64,000 nt of DNA, from NCBI GenBank assembly GCA_024400395.1, contig JAKSMW010000010.1:1-64000 (forward strand). Reading direction: 5' to 3'. Of the stretch, positions 6,754 through 16,328 are shown piece after piece (within the stretch, counting starts at the first letter, position 1; the number at the start of each line of letters is the position of its first letter). The stretch is from Bacteroidales bacterium. Its GTDB lineage: Bacteria; Bacteroidota; Bacteroidia; Bacteroidales; F082. Under the pieces are notes generated by a model that worked only from the letters and a program-made list of their open reading frames with translations, ran no database searches and was not told the DNA's origin. The position numbers and the translations under genes are program-made.

Positions 6754-8985
6754 ATGGCAACAATGTTACCGATAATACTTGGGATAGTCATCTTGTTGGC
6801 TGTCATGGGGTTATGTGCAGGAGTGAGCAACGACGCGTGTAACTTCATGTCGTCGGCTGTCGGCACCAAATCGGCGTCATACCGCGTCGTGACGATAATC
6901 GCCTCCGCGGGCATCTTGGCTGGTGCGGCGATAAGCAACGGTATGATGGAGATAGCGAGGAACGGCGTGTTCGCACCGGAATATTTCTACGCCAACGAAC
7001 TGATTTACATCTTCTTGGCCGTCATCATCTCAAACCTCATACTGCTCGACGTGTTCAACAAACTCGGTCTCCCGACCTCGACGTCAGTCTCGTTGGTCTT
7101 CGAGCTTATCGGCGCCACCTTCGCCATAGCCATTTTCAAGACTAACTCCGGCGGCGGGGCTGAGCTTTCGGAACTCATCAACACCGGCAAGGCGATGACG
7201 ATGATATTGGGCATATTCGTCTCTGTGGCGATAGCATTCGCCTTCAGCATTGTCATTCAATGGCTTACGCGAATCATCTTCACTTTCAACTACAAAAAGA
7301 ACCTCAAGTACAAGATAGGTGTTTTCGGTGGCATCGCGACCACCGCATTGGTATATTTCATGCTGATAAAAGGTTTGAAAGGTGCGTCGTTCATCAACGC
7401 CGGCACCAAGGCATGGATTGACGCCAACACCGGCTTGATTCTTCTCGGATGCCTCGTCTTCTTCAGCATCCTGATGGAGATTTTATATTTCTGCAAAGTT
7501 AATGTATTGAAAGTCATAGTGCTTATCGGCACTTTCGCCTTGGCGATGGCGTTTGCGGGCAACGACCTCGTGAACTTCATCGGTGTCCCGTTGGCATGCC
7601 TTGACACATACATGGAGGTGCGTCAGAGCGGCGCGGCCCTTGAGACGCATCTGATGGGATCGCTCAACAGCCCGGCCACGGCGAGTTTCATGTACATCAT
7701 GCTCGCCGGCCTCATCATGGTGGTGACGCTGCTCACCTCGAAAAAGGCGAAAGACGTGCTTCAGACCTCTCTCGACCTGTCGAAACAGAACGCCGGCGAT
7801 GAGTCGTTCGGCTCGTCGTATGCGGCCCGCGCCGTGGTGCGTTTCAGCAACAACATGGCCGCCGCGGTGAGCGAGTCGGTGCCGGAAAAGGCGAAGACGT
7901 GGGTCAACAGCAGGTTCAACCAGAAAGACATGATCATGGAGGACGGCGCGTCATTCGACCTCATCAGAGGCTTGGTGAGCATCGTGTTAGCCTCTATGCT
8001 GATAGCGCTCGGCACCTCGCTGAAGCTGCCGTTGTCAACGACATACGTCGTCTTCATGGTGTCGATGGGCGCGTCGTTGGCCGACAGGGCGTGGTCGCGC
8101 GAGAGTGCGGTGTTCCGCGTCACGGGCGTCATCTCCGTCATCGGTGGCTGGCTCATCACAGCAGTGGCGGCGTTCCTGCTCGCATTCCTGATAGCCATCA
8201 TCTTCCAACTCACACAGACCGCCGGCATGGTGGTCATGGTAGCCCTCGCACTCTTCTTCGTCCTGAAAGACATCAGCAACAAAAATCACGAAGACAAAGC
8301 GGAAGACAAGCTGTTTGACGAAGCCATGCAGACCACCGACAAAGACAACATCGCAAACCTCATCATCAGACATAACAGCGAGAGCATGCAGCAGCTGATC
8401 GCCGACACACGCGAGATGTACATCGGCGTGACCAAGGCCTTCATCGATGAAGACATCAAAAAACTGAGAAGCATCATAAGCCAATGCAAGATCGAGAAAA
8501 CGACGATGAAGACCATGAAACGCAAAGAGTTACAGATGATACGCCGTCTTGACGGACACGACATCTTCAAGAAAAACACATGGTTCCACCTCAACTACAA
8601 CTGCGTCGAACAGGCACTTTATTCCCTGAGGAGAATATGCGAGCCTTGCAAGGAATATGTCGATAACTCGTTCTCGCCACTGACGGAAGAATACGTCGAA
8701 GAGCTCAGCTCCGTGATGGTCAAGACTTTGAAAGCCATCGACGACGCCGGATTCATGCTCAGATACGTCGCCGCCGACAAGCTCACTGAGATGACCGACT
8801 CCGTCAAAAGAAACGAAGACTTCATCATGGACGTGTGTATCAGACAAATGGACAGAATACAGAACAAACAGGAGAATCTTGACCTGGCGGTCCTGTACCT
8901 TAATATATTGCAGGAGTCGATGGAAATCGTGACAGAGATGAGACACATATTGAGGAACACGGTCAAGTTGAATGAAAAGATCTAA
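6754..8985 (+). CDS. PiT-family inorganic phosphate transporter with PhoU-like C-terminal domain
   Basis: 743 residues. The membrane part (about 1-500) has ten or more helices and the two inverted PiT signatures: GVSNDACNFMSSAVGTKSAS near the start and FAGNDLVNFIGVPLACLD at about 265-285, which correspond to the GANDxAN phosphate/cation site. A second half-signature LGTSLKLPLSTTYVVF lies near 425. After the last helix a soluble all-alpha domain (about 510-743) rich in charged residues resembles PhoU, as seen in Bacteroidota PiT proteins. It imports phosphate with H+ or Na+ at the inner membrane. The downstream porin starts within 45 bases and is likely co-transcribed, suggesting a phosphate uptake pair across both membranes. 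Confidence 0.85.
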   Translation: MATMLPIILGIVILLAVMGLCAGVSNDACNFMSSAVGTKSASYRVVTIIASAGILAGAAISNGMMEIARNGVFAPEYFYANELIYIFLAVIISNLILLDVFNKLGLPTSTSVSLVFELIGATFAIAIFKTNSGGGAELSELINTGKAMTMILGIFVSVAIAFAFSIVIQWLTRIIFTFNYKKNLKYKIGVFGGIATTALVYFMLIKGLKGASFINAGTKAWIDANTGLILLGCLVFFSILMEILYFCKVNVLKVIVLIGTFALAMAFAGNDLVNFIGVPLACLDTYMEVRQSGAALETHLMGSLNSPATASFMYIMLAGLIMVVTLLTSKKAKDVLQTSLDLSKQNAGDESFGSSYAARAVVRFSNNMAAAVSESVPEKAKTWVNSRFNQKDMIMEDGASFDLIRGLVSIVLASMLIALGTSLKLPLSTTYVVFMVSMGASLADRAWSRESAVFRVTGVISVIGGWLITAVAAFLLAFLIAIIFQLTQTAGMVVMVALALFFVLKDISNKNHEDKAEDKLFDEAMQTTDKDNIANLIIRHNSESMQQLIADTREMYIGVTKAFIDEDIKKLRSIISQCKIEKTTMKTMKRKELQMIRRLDGHDIFKKNTWFHLNYNCVEQALYSLRRICEPCKEYVDNSFSPLTEEYVEELSSVMVKTLKAIDDAGFMLRYVAADKLTEMTDSVKRNEDFIMDVCIRQMDRIQNKQENLDLAVLYLNILQESMEIVTEMRHILRNTVKLNEKI

Positions 8986-9026
8986 CTCGTTGCACTGCAT
9001 TCTTGAAAGATGTAAAATTAAAAAAG

Positions 9027-10112
9027 ATGAAAAGACTTTTATTTTTAACCACGTTAGTATTATTTGGTTTCACCTCATTCTCGCAGGAGAAAGAGGAAAA
9101 CGACTTTTTTCAAATCAATAATCTCGCCCTTGAGGTCAGGACTGATTTCGACTATTACAACACGAAGATTGACACGCTGTCGGGCAACACATCAGGTTTT
9201 TCGGGCAGATACCTCAATTTCAAGATAAGCGGCAACATCACGGAGAACCTGTTTTACGCTTACCGCCAGCGGCTTAACTTCAAAGGTCTCAACAGCGCGA
9301 GCGACTTCTTTGACAAGACAGATTACATGTATCTCGGATGGCAGGCCACCGACAACTTCGCTGTTTCGGCGGGAAAGCAGGTGGTGGCTATGGGCGGCAT
9401 CGAGTACGACCTCGCTCCTATCGACGTTTATTACCACACTGAATTATGGAATGCTATTGCATGTTACCAGCTTGGCGTCAACGCCGTCTTCACCACAAAC
9501 GACAAAAAGAACACGTTCACGATGCAGTTCATCAACTCACCTTTCAGCGGCGGCAGCCTCAGCGGGCTCTACGCCTACAACTTGCACTGGTGCGCCAACT
9601 ACAAGCATTTCACGCCGGTCTGCTCGGTGAACATGTACGAATATTCAAACGGCAAGTTCCTCAACGTCATCGCATTGGGCACATGGTTTCATTTCGGGCC
9701 GGTTTACGGTTACATCGACTACACCAACCGTGCCTCCGACAAACACACCAACTTCCTCTTCGACGACATGACCGTTGACGGGCGTCTCGGTGTCTATTTC
9801 CTGAAAGACAAGATGTCGGTATTTGCCAAGGCCGGCTACGATGTCAACAAGGCGCAGGACAAGACCGTCGCCGCCGAAGACGTATGCGACCATCTGATCC
9901 TGCCCGGCACCGACATCACATTCTACGGCGGCGGCGTGGAATATTTCCCGCTGAAAGGCAGACAAGACCTTCGCATCCACGCTTTCTTCGCCGTCAACGA
10001 CACAAAATGCCTCACCGAGATCGTCGATGGCGGACTGAACTTCACCGAGGACAAACTCACATACCAAGCCAATGTCGGCATCACATGGAGAATCAATTTC
10101 ATAAAAAGATAA
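9027..10112 (+). CDS. Outer-membrane porin (OprO/OprP-like)
   Basis: 361 residues from the ATG at 9027; the TTG at 9003 would place residues ahead of a clean signal peptide. After the signal peptide (cleavage near FTSFSQ) the protein has alternating amphipathic strands with aromatic girdles, for example FDYYNTKI, NLFYAYRQRLNFKG, YMYLGWQATDNFAVSAGKQ, VYGYIDYTNR and the closing TYQANVGITWRINFIKR, typical of a 14-18-strand barrel ending close to an aromatic/basic terminus. The motif VSAGKQVVAMGGIEYD resembles phosphate-selective porins. Position behind a PiT transporter supports a phosphate or anion channel, but substrate choice is inference. Confidence 0.7.
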   Translation: MKRLLFLTTLVLFGFTSFSQEKEENDFFQINNLALEVRTDFDYYNTKIDTLSGNTSGFSGRYLNFKISGNITENLFYAYRQRLNFKGLNSASDFFDKTDYMYLGWQATDNFAVSAGKQVVAMGGIEYDLAPIDVYYHTELWNAIACYQLGVNAVFTTNDKKNTFTMQFINSPFSGGSLSGLYAYNLHWCANYKHFTPVCSVNMYEYSNGKFLNVIALGTWFHFGPVYGYIDYTNRASDKHTNFLFDDMTVDGRLGVYFLKDKMSVFAKAGYDVNKAQDKTVAAEDVCDHLILPGTDITFYGGGVEYFPLKGRQDLRIHAFFAVNDTKCLTEIVDGGLNFTEDKLTYQANVGITWRINFIKR

Positions 10113-10132
10113 CAATTTAAGACCACATCGTC

Positions 10133-11302
10133 ATGAGACTCAACATCAAAAAAGTCACCATTCCAAATTTCTTCAAACATCGCGTCATTGAGGCGTTGAT
10201 TTTCTTAGCCATAATCGGATTGTTCTTCGGATTCCTCGGTATGAGGATGGGCGCGGCCAACATGCTCAACACGGTGATGCAGACGGCTTACCATCTGCTT
10301 CTCGAGACCGTCTTCTTCCTGATGGCGGTCTGCGTCCTCACCGGTGCTCTCGGCAAGCTGCTCGTAGAATTCGGCGTCGTGCGTCTCGTGGAGTTCGTGC
10401 TGCGTCCGCTGATGAAGCCGATATACAACCTCCCCGGCGTCGCCGCACTCGGCGGGATACTGACGTTCCTCTCCGACAACCCGGCAATCATCACTTTGTC
10501 GAAAGACAGATATTTCTCTAATTATTTCAAGACTTACCAGCTCTGCTCGCTGACCAACTTCGGCACGGCGTTCGGCATGGGACTCGTCGTCGTGTTTTAC
10601 ATGTTGGGTCTCGGCTACCTCAACGGAGCGTTGGTCGGACTCGTCGGCGCGGTGATAGGCAGCATCGTCTCTACACGTCTGATGCAGCGTTTCACGCTGA
10701 AGTCATATCCCGAACTCGACAGGTTCGAGTCGCAGCGTGAGCTTGACGCCAACGAGAACATCTCGTTCAAGAGCAGCGGCAACGCCTTCATGCGTTTCCT
10801 CGACTCCATCTTGGACGGCGGCAAGGAAGGCGTTACCATCGGCCTCGCCATCATCCCGGGCGTGCTTATCATCTCCACCATCGTGATGATGTTCACTTTC
10901 GGCGCAAGCGGCGTTGACGGCTCATACACCGGAGCGGCATACGAAGGCGTGCCGGTGCTTCCTTACCTCGCCGGAAAGATTGACTTCGTGTTCAAATGGC
11001 TGTTCGGCTTCGAGCACCCAGAACTCGTGGCGTTCCCGATAACATCACTCGGCGCGGTGGGAGCCGCACTCGGTCTTCTCCCGAAATTCATCGCAGAAGG
11101 CTTCATCGACAACAACGCCATCGCAGTATGCACCGCCATCGGCATGTGCTGGAGCGGATTCCTCAGCACACACACCGCCATGCTCGACTCCCTCGGACAC
11201 CGCGAACTCATCTCCAAGGCCATCGGCGCTCACACCATCGGCGGCCTCGTGGCCGGCATCAGCGCACACTGGCTCTTCGTGCTTCTCGCATGGATATTCT
11301 AA
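10133..11302 (+). CDS. CD0519/CD1768-type membrane protein (nucleoside-recognition/gate domain)
   Basis: 389 residues with about ten membrane helices. Motifs VFFLMAVCVLTGALGKLLVEFGVV, LGGILTFLSDNPAIITLSKDRYF and EGVTIGLAIIPGVLIISTIVMMF match the Gate-domain/nucleoside-recognition membrane family conserved in anaerobes. The transported compound is not known. It follows the porin by 20 bases and precedes the aldo/keto reductase by 30, so the four genes 6754-12340 are probably one transcript. Family naming is from memory of the motif set; a general permease of unknown substrate is the safe reading. Confidence 0.65.
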   Translation: MRLNIKKVTIPNFFKHRVIEALIFLAIIGLFFGFLGMRMGAANMLNTVMQTAYHLLLETVFFLMAVCVLTGALGKLLVEFGVVRLVEFVLRPLMKPIYNLPGVAALGGILTFLSDNPAIITLSKDRYFSNYFKTYQLCSLTNFGTAFGMGLVVVFYMLGLGYLNGALVGLVGAVIGSIVSTRLMQRFTLKSYPELDRFESQRELDANENISFKSSGNAFMRFLDSILDGGKEGVTIGLAIIPGVLIISTIVMMFTFGASGVDGSYTGAAYEGVPVLPYLAGKIDFVFKWLFGFEHPELVAFPITSLGAVGAALGLLPKFIAEGFIDNNAIAVCTAIGMCWSGFLSTHTAMLDSLGHRELISKAIGAHTIGGLVAGISAHWLFVLLAWIF

Positions 11303-11332
11303 TCTTTGAATTTTAAAATTTGAATTAAAACA

Positions 11333-12340
11333 ATGGACCTCGTAAAGTTAGGAAACACAGGTTTCACAGTGAATAAGAACGGCTTCGGCGCACTGCCCAT
11401 CCAACGTATCAGCAGGGACGAAGCCGCCCGTCTCCTGAGAAAGGCATACGACAACGGCATAACATATTTCGACACCGCGCGTTTCTACACCGACAGCGAA
11501 GAGAAGATCGGCTACGCGATGGCCGACATACGCGAGAAAATCATCATCGCGACGAAGACCGGAGCCACCACCGCCGAGGCGTTCTGGAAAGACCTCGACA
11601 CGAGCCTCGGGCTGCTCAAGACCGACTACATCGACCTCTACCAGTTCCACAACCCGTCGTTCTGCCCGAAGCCGGGCGACGGCAGCGGACTCTACGAAGC
11701 GATGCTCGAAGCCAAAAGACAAGGCAAGGTGCGCCACATCGGCATCACCAACCACCGCCTCAACGTGGCAAGGGAAGCCGTGGAGTCGGGACTTTACGAG
11801 ACACTGCAGTTCCCGTTCTCATACCTCGCGTCGGAGAAAGACATCGAGATTGTGAACCTCTGCAAGGAAGCGGGCATGGGCTTCATCTGCATGAAGGCGC
11901 TGTCGGGCGGACTCATCACCGACTCGGCGACGGCCTACGCCTACCTCAACCAGTTCGACCACGTGCTCCCGATATGGGGCGTGCAGAAAGAGGCGGAGCT
12001 CGACGAGTTCATCTCCTATCAGAAAGAAGCTCCCGTGATGACCGACGAACGCCGTGAGAAAATCAGGAAGGACAAGGAGATGCTTTCTGGCGACTTCTGC
12101 CGCGGATGCGGTTACTGTCTGCCCTGCCCCGCCGGAATCTATATCCCCGACTGCGCCAGGATGAGCCTCTACCTCCGCCGCGCACCGCTCAGCGTGTATC
12201 TCGGCGATGAATACAAAGAGAAGATGGCGAAAGTGAAAGACTGCCTCCACTGCGGGCAATGCAAGAAGAAATGCCCTTACGGCCTCGACACCCCTACGCT
12301 GCTCGAGAAAAACTACGAGGACTTCCTGACGTTTTTGTAA
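11333..12340 (+). CDS. Aldo/keto reductase with C-terminal [4Fe-4S] ferredoxin-type domain
   Basis: 335 residues. The TIM-barrel AKR part shows GITYFDTARFYTDSEEKIG (catalytic D and Y), IATKTGA, LLKTDYIDLYQFHNP (catalytic-His region) and VRHIGITNHR. From about residue 260 Cys clusters CRGCGYCLPCPAGIYIPDC and CLHCGQCKKKCPYGL provide ligands for iron-sulfur centres, as in the predicted oxidoreductases of the TM1183/YkwC-like AKR group of anaerobes. Likely a redox enzyme linked to ferredoxin; substrate unknown. Last gene of the 6.7-12.3 kb transcript, followed by a palindrome that may terminate it. Confidence 0.85.
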   Translation: MDLVKLGNTGFTVNKNGFGALPIQRISRDEAARLLRKAYDNGITYFDTARFYTDSEEKIGYAMADIREKIIIATKTGATTAEAFWKDLDTSLGLLKTDYIDLYQFHNPSFCPKPGDGSGLYEAMLEAKRQGKVRHIGITNHRLNVAREAVESGLYETLQFPFSYLASEKDIEIVNLCKEAGMGFICMKALSGGLITDSATAYAYLNQFDHVLPIWGVQKEAELDEFISYQKEAPVMTDERREKIRKDKEMLSGDFCRGCGYCLPCPAGIYIPDCARMSLYLRRAPLSVYLGDEYKEKMAKVKDCLHCGQCKKKCPYGLDTPTLLEKNYEDFLTFL

Positions 12341-12368
12341 AGCAGAAAACGAAACGCATCAAAAAACA

Positions 12369-12421
12369 GCGATTTTATTTCTATAACTCTATTTTTTTGA
12401 TAGATATAGAAATGAAATCGC
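12369..12421. terminator. Large inverted repeat between core operon and A+T-rich island
   Basis: 17-bp arms (12369-12385 and 12405-12421, GCGATTTTATTTCTATA against its complement with one mismatch) enclose a 19-base loop. It can end the rightward operon; lying exactly where base composition shifts, it may also mark the island edge. Confidence 0.6.
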
Positions 12422-12519
12422 GGAAAATATAGGCGGTGGGGGTATATTAGTAGGAAACGAAATGGATTGAAGACTGGAAAAATTTATATTTTTGCCTTTG
12501 GTATAAAAATATGACAGCA

Positions 12520-14772
12520 TTATATCATATCTTTTATCTCTTCCATTGTTAAACGTCCACTTGTTTGCTCGAAAACATCAACTGTATAACGTTTTCGTTC
12601 TTGTAGCTTTAGAATTTTTTCTTCAACAGTGTCCCTGCATATTAACCTATAGACAAAAACAGGATTATGTTGTCCTATCCTGTGAGATCTTCCCATGGCC
12701 TGGTCTTCAACTGCAGGATTCCACCAGTCATCAAGAAGCATTACACGATCAGCAGCTGTCAAATTTAAACCAACACCTCCCGCTTTCAAACTTATTAGAA
12801 ATACTGTTATTGTTGCATCTTCTTGAAAACGATTAACAATTGTTTTTCTGTCACGACTATCACCATAAAGACTTACAAAAGAAATGTCATGTTCTTGTAA
12901 TATTTGCTCAAACTCATGAAGTACTGCAACAAATTGGGAAAAGACGAGAACTTTACTGCCATCTTGTTTGAATTGCATAATAAATTCAAGAGCTGTCATT
13001 AGTTTTGTGCTATTAACGTGACCGATTTTTGAAAGTTCTGCTGGTAGAATATTTACAGACACGCATGTTTGCCTAAGTCTTAACAATGCCTCCAATGCAA
13101 TACTATTTACTCTACCAGAAACCCCCGTTGACAATGCATACAAAATCGTTTTATGTATGTTATCATATACAATGCGTTCCTCATGAGATAGTTCAATATA
13201 AACAGTCCTTTCCGTCTTTTCAGGTAACTCACATAACACTTCAGTTTTGGTTCTACGTAGAATAAAAGGTTTGAGAAGTTTACTTGTAATTGCCACATAA
13301 GATTCATCATTATTATCAGCTCGATGCGATTGCAAATTGTGATATAACAATTTCATACATGGATTCAACATGATAAAGTGTGACCACATATCCTCAATTG
13401 AATTTTCGATAGGAGTGCCTGTCAAACTGATACGATGATGGCACTGAAGGCTTGATATTGCTTTGTATTTCTTTGTATCTCTATTTTTGATTATTTGAGC
13501 TTCATCAACAACAAGTGTGTCATATTCATCGTTTGTGTATTCATCGACATGAAGTCTCAACATATCATAGCTAACCAATGTCACTTGCTTCATTATTTGT
13601 GGAGCAAAACTATTAATCTCATTTTGCCAATTGTAAATCAGTGATACTGGTGCAATAATAATATGCTTTAAATCTTGAGGAAGACATGCAAGGTGAGCAA
13701 TAACTTGTAAGGTCTTTCCAAGACCCATGTCATCCGCAAGTAGGCATCCACAACCATTTGCCCTTTGTTGTTGCAACCAAACAACACCGTTAATTTGATA
13801 ATTTCTTAATGTTGCATTGACATATTGTTTAACTTTTTCTTCGACTGATGAAACTGTAATAAATTTTCTTTGTTCATATAGTGCTAACACATCTTTTGAT
13901 CCTACAAGTTGACCGACGAAATCTATGTCATCTTCCATGATAGCACTTTTACTATCAAAGATTCGAATGTTTCCATCAGATTCTTCATAGTTTCTACTTT
14001 TCATAAAACTTTCAAGCAATTGCTTGGATATTGATGATTCTGGTTGCATCTCAGTAGAAAACCAAGTTATTCCACTCGGGGAATTGTGTAAATAAACACT
14101 TGAATAACTTTTAGATTTCGTTGGCACGAATAATTTCCATCCAGATTTGACTATCTCAGACAATTTATTTGTATCATATCCATTTAGATTCAATTTGCCG
14201 GAATTTGCACAATAACAAGTCCCAAGTGAAGACAACAACATGGTTTCTTTTTGAGGGTCACGGTATGCGATTGTATCATCAATTTTCACAAAAGGAAGTT
14301 TGTTGTAAAATGGCAAGAATGAATTCATTGCTTCATCATAACGAAATTTAACCCTGATACCTCGATTCCAATTTGAAAGATCGTCAATATACAATTCCCC
14401 ATTTAAAAGTCTTCCAACATGCTCATTGTGTTTTTTATCCACCAAAGGACAGGTGCTTTTTTTAACACTACCATTTTTTGTTGATTCTGAATATATCCAT
14501 TTTTGTTTTTTCAGCACGTCAACACATTCTTCACTGCATAAAAACTCGTTGTTATTTATTTCAAATTTTGATTGCTGTGTTGAACCGCTCTGATTAATTA
14601 AATTTAGTATGTCAATATTTTCTTGAATGTCATCATCATACAACAAATCTATATCAAGACGTCTCAAAAATGGAGGCAACGAAGCAGTTCCTATTTCGTT
14701 GCATACCTCTATCTTTAAGTCATATTGTCCATTGGGATTTTTTTTATATATGCAAACAAACCTATGTTTCAC
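12520..14772 (-). CDS. SNF2-family DEAD/DEAH helicase-like ATPase
   Basis: 750 residues. About 300 N-terminal residues match no domain I recognise. The C-terminal two-thirds is a complete Swi2/Snf2 motor: motif I DDMGLGKT (about 345), motif II VVDEAQ (about 420; DEAQ rather than DEAH), motif III LTGTPIENS, then lobe 2 with KVLVFSQF, FLISLKAGGVGLNLTAAD and motif VI QAMGRSHRIGQ. Such motors translocate on dsDNA; in bacteria they occur in RapA and in defence loci such as DISARM. Last gene of the minus-strand island operon, five bases behind the radical SAM gene. Codon use is clearly A+T-richer than in the flanking genes, suggesting acquisition. All motor motifs are intact, so ATPase activity is expected; its target is unknown. 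Confidence 0.88.
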   Translation of the reverse strand: MKHRFVCIYKKNPNGQYDLKIEVCNEIGTASLPPFLRRLDIDLLYDDDIQENIDILNLINQSGSTQQSKFEINNNEFLCSEECVDVLKKQKWIYSESTKNGSVKKSTCPLVDKKHNEHVGRLLNGELYIDDLSNWNRGIRVKFRYDEAMNSFLPFYNKLPFVKIDDTIAYRDPQKETMLLSSLGTCYCANSGKLNLNGYDTNKLSEIVKSGWKLFVPTKSKSYSSVYLHNSPSGITWFSTEMQPESSISKQLLESFMKSRNYEESDGNIRIFDSKSAIMEDDIDFVGQLVGSKDVLALYEQRKFITVSSVEEKVKQYVNATLRNYQINGVVWLQQQRANGCGCLLADDMGLGKTLQVIAHLACLPQDLKHIIIAPVSLIYNWQNEINSFAPQIMKQVTLVSYDMLRLHVDEYTNDEYDTLVVDEAQIIKNRDTKKYKAISSLQCHHRISLTGTPIENSIEDMWSHFIMLNPCMKLLYHNLQSHRADNNDESYVAITSKLLKPFILRRTKTEVLCELPEKTERTVYIELSHEERIVYDNIHKTILYALSTGVSGRVNSIALEALLRLRQTCVSVNILPAELSKIGHVNSTKLMTALEFIMQFKQDGSKVLVFSQFVAVLHEFEQILQEHDISFVSLYGDSRDRKTIVNRFQEDATITVFLISLKAGGVGLNLTAADRVMLLDDWWNPAVEDQAMGRSHRIGQHNPVFVYRLICRDTVEEKILKLQERKRYTVDVFEQTSGRLTMEEIKDMI

Positions 14773-14777
14773 AATCT

Positions 14778-16115
14778 TTAGAATTTATAAAAAAACATAT
14801 AAGAATCAATCATTTTGCGTTCGAGCCTTTTTTTGTTTTCCTCATTGCATTTAATTTGGATAAAGTCGCCTTCAAAACCATCAACTTTCCCATGAAAATT
14901 ACAATCATCTATTCGGCATCCGCCGAAACATATATATCTTAAATAGCAAGATTTACAAGGTATTATGTTGTCAACGGAAGTGGCTGTATTTATTTGGCGA
15001 CCTTGTTCCATGTAATATTTCAATGGCTTTTTGTTTATTTTGCCCAGACTATCTACTTCAGAAACCCTATTACACATATAAACCTCGCCATCAGCACCTA
15101 TTGATATTCCTCCAAACCCGCAATTATTTAACACAAGGTTAGGAGTATGTCCTTCCATAAAATAGCTAAAATGAGAATTGGCATCTATTTGGCGTTCTAT
15201 CTGCAATATTTTATTGTAATATTCATTGTTCTGTTGATCTGTATATTGCACATTTCGACCAGGTAAAAGTTTTTTACTTAATTTAAAAAAAACGGGATTT
15301 TTACAGCGTGATTTTATATTTTCTATCATTTGTTTATAGTACATCGCGGTGTTATCATCAAGACAATCCAACGTGAATGTGGTCGAAACAGAAGTTCTAA
15401 CGCCATTATTAGCGAACGCAATTATTGTATTAACAGCATGGTCGAAATGTCCTGCACCCCTAACTTTTGCATTAGAATTCTCATTAAAACCATCAAGACT
15501 TATCTGTATTTCTGATATGTGAGGCGACAAATTTATAATATCGCATTCACGCCAAAGTGTTCCATTAGATAAAACGGTCACTTTTAATCCTTTTCCGTGG
15601 GCGTATTTTACAATATTGGGGAAATCAATATTCAACATTGGTTCACCGCCAGTAAAAGTAACACTCTCACCGCCATTATCTACAAAATCATCTAAAATAT
15701 GCTTCCAATCATTTAGAGAAAGTTCATTGTTATATTTGGTTGAAGCTCGCATAAAACAATGCTCACAACGTAAATTGCAAGCATTTGTAATATAACAATT
15801 AAGTGTTTTACTTGCTTCAACATAATGCTTCTTTGGTGGCTCGTCTGTTCGTGCAAATTCCCGAGCTGTTATTGCTGCAAATAACTGTCGTAATTCTCTT
15901 AAATCATTTTCATTATTGACCAAATTTAACACGTCTCCAACAGTTTGTCCAGTAATAAATTTTTCAAGGAAAATCTTCTGCAAATCTGAATGCAACACCA
16001 ACCAGTTTGCTGTTTCAACACAAATTGCCAACCAACCCTCTGTACATGGTCTAAATATAACACTACCTGCAAAAAAGAAACTATCCGTTCCACAAACACT
16101 ACTACTTTGCTTCAT
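14778..16115 (-). CDS. Radical SAM/SPASM protein with N-terminal RRE-like extension (peptide maturase candidate)
   Basis: 445 residues. Residues 1-95 form a small helical/strand extension (SVIFRPCTEGWLAICVETAN, then helices) reminiscent of PqqD-like RiPP recognition elements; that comparison is inference. The radical SAM core begins at about 105 with CNLRCEHC (C113, C117, C120 binding the [4Fe-4S]-SAM cluster) and has TGGEP (156-159) and QISLDGFNE. A SPASM domain (about 325-430) carries NNCGFG, GEVYMCNR, CKSC, ICFGGC, DDC and IKC, enough Cys for auxiliary clusters. SPASM proteins modify ribosomal peptides or act as anaerobic sulfatase maturases; no sulfatase is adjacent, but a 36-residue peptide gene lies directly upstream behind a hairpin. 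Start taken at ATG 16115. Confidence 0.85.
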   Translation of the reverse strand: MKQSSSVCGTDSFFFAGSVIFRPCTEGWLAICVETANWLVLHSDLQKIFLEKFITGQTVGDVLNLVNNENDLRELRQLFAAITAREFARTDEPPKKHYVEASKTLNCYITNACNLRCEHCFMRASTKYNNELSLNDWKHILDDFVDNGGESVTFTGGEPMLNIDFPNIVKYAHGKGLKVTVLSNGTLWRECDIINLSPHISEIQISLDGFNENSNAKVRGAGHFDHAVNTIIAFANNGVRTSVSTTFTLDCLDDNTAMYYKQMIENIKSRCKNPVFFKLSKKLLPGRNVQYTDQQNNEYYNKILQIERQIDANSHFSYFMEGHTPNLVLNNCGFGGISIGADGEVYMCNRVSEVDSLGKINKKPLKYYMEQGRQINTATSVDNIIPCKSCYLRYICFGGCRIDDCNFHGKVDGFEGDFIQIKCNEENKKRLERKMIDSYMFFYKF

Positions 16116-16145
16116 TTTGTTGTTATTTTTCGTTTAATGATTACA

Positions 16146-16173
16146 AATACAGAGTCCTTACGGGCTCTGTATT
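16146..16173 (-). terminator. Hairpin between peptide gene and radical SAM gene (attenuator-like)
   Basis: Read on the minus strand: AATACAGAG, mismatch, CC, loop GTAA, GG, mismatch, CTCTGTATT. The RNA would be a 9-bp stem capped by a GNRA tetraloop, without a long U tract. Such partial terminators commonly sit after short RiPP precursor genes to raise precursor over maturase. A perfect palindrome AATTGCATGCAATT follows at 16177-16190. Confidence 0.55.
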
Positions 16174-16217
16174 ACTAATTGCATGCAATTTTGCCTTGAA
16201 ATTTAAACATGACAAAA

Positions 16218-16328
16218 TTAATTTTGGTTAACATCACAATGTTTGAAGCAGTACATAGCACCGATGCGCTCTGTGTCTTCAACACTCTTTGTTTCCCAAC
16301 TGAATGAAATAACAATGTTTTCGTTCAT
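16218..16328 (-). CDS. Small peptide, candidate RiPP precursor (36 residues)
   Basis: ATG at 16328, TAA at 16218-16220. The peptide begins MNENIVISFSWETKSVEDTE and ends with the short tail GAMYCFKHCDVNQN. It lies 33 bases after the M42 peptidase stop and about 100 bases before the radical SAM start, all on the same strand, and is followed by a GNRA-capped hairpin. An acidic leader-like front, a Cys-containing tail (YCFKHC) and the neighbouring SPASM maturase and aminopeptidase fit a precursor peptide. No homologous precursor family is recognised; it may instead be a chance open frame. Confidence 0.45.
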   Translation of the reverse strand: MNENIVISFSWETKSVEDTERIGAMYCFKHCDVNQN

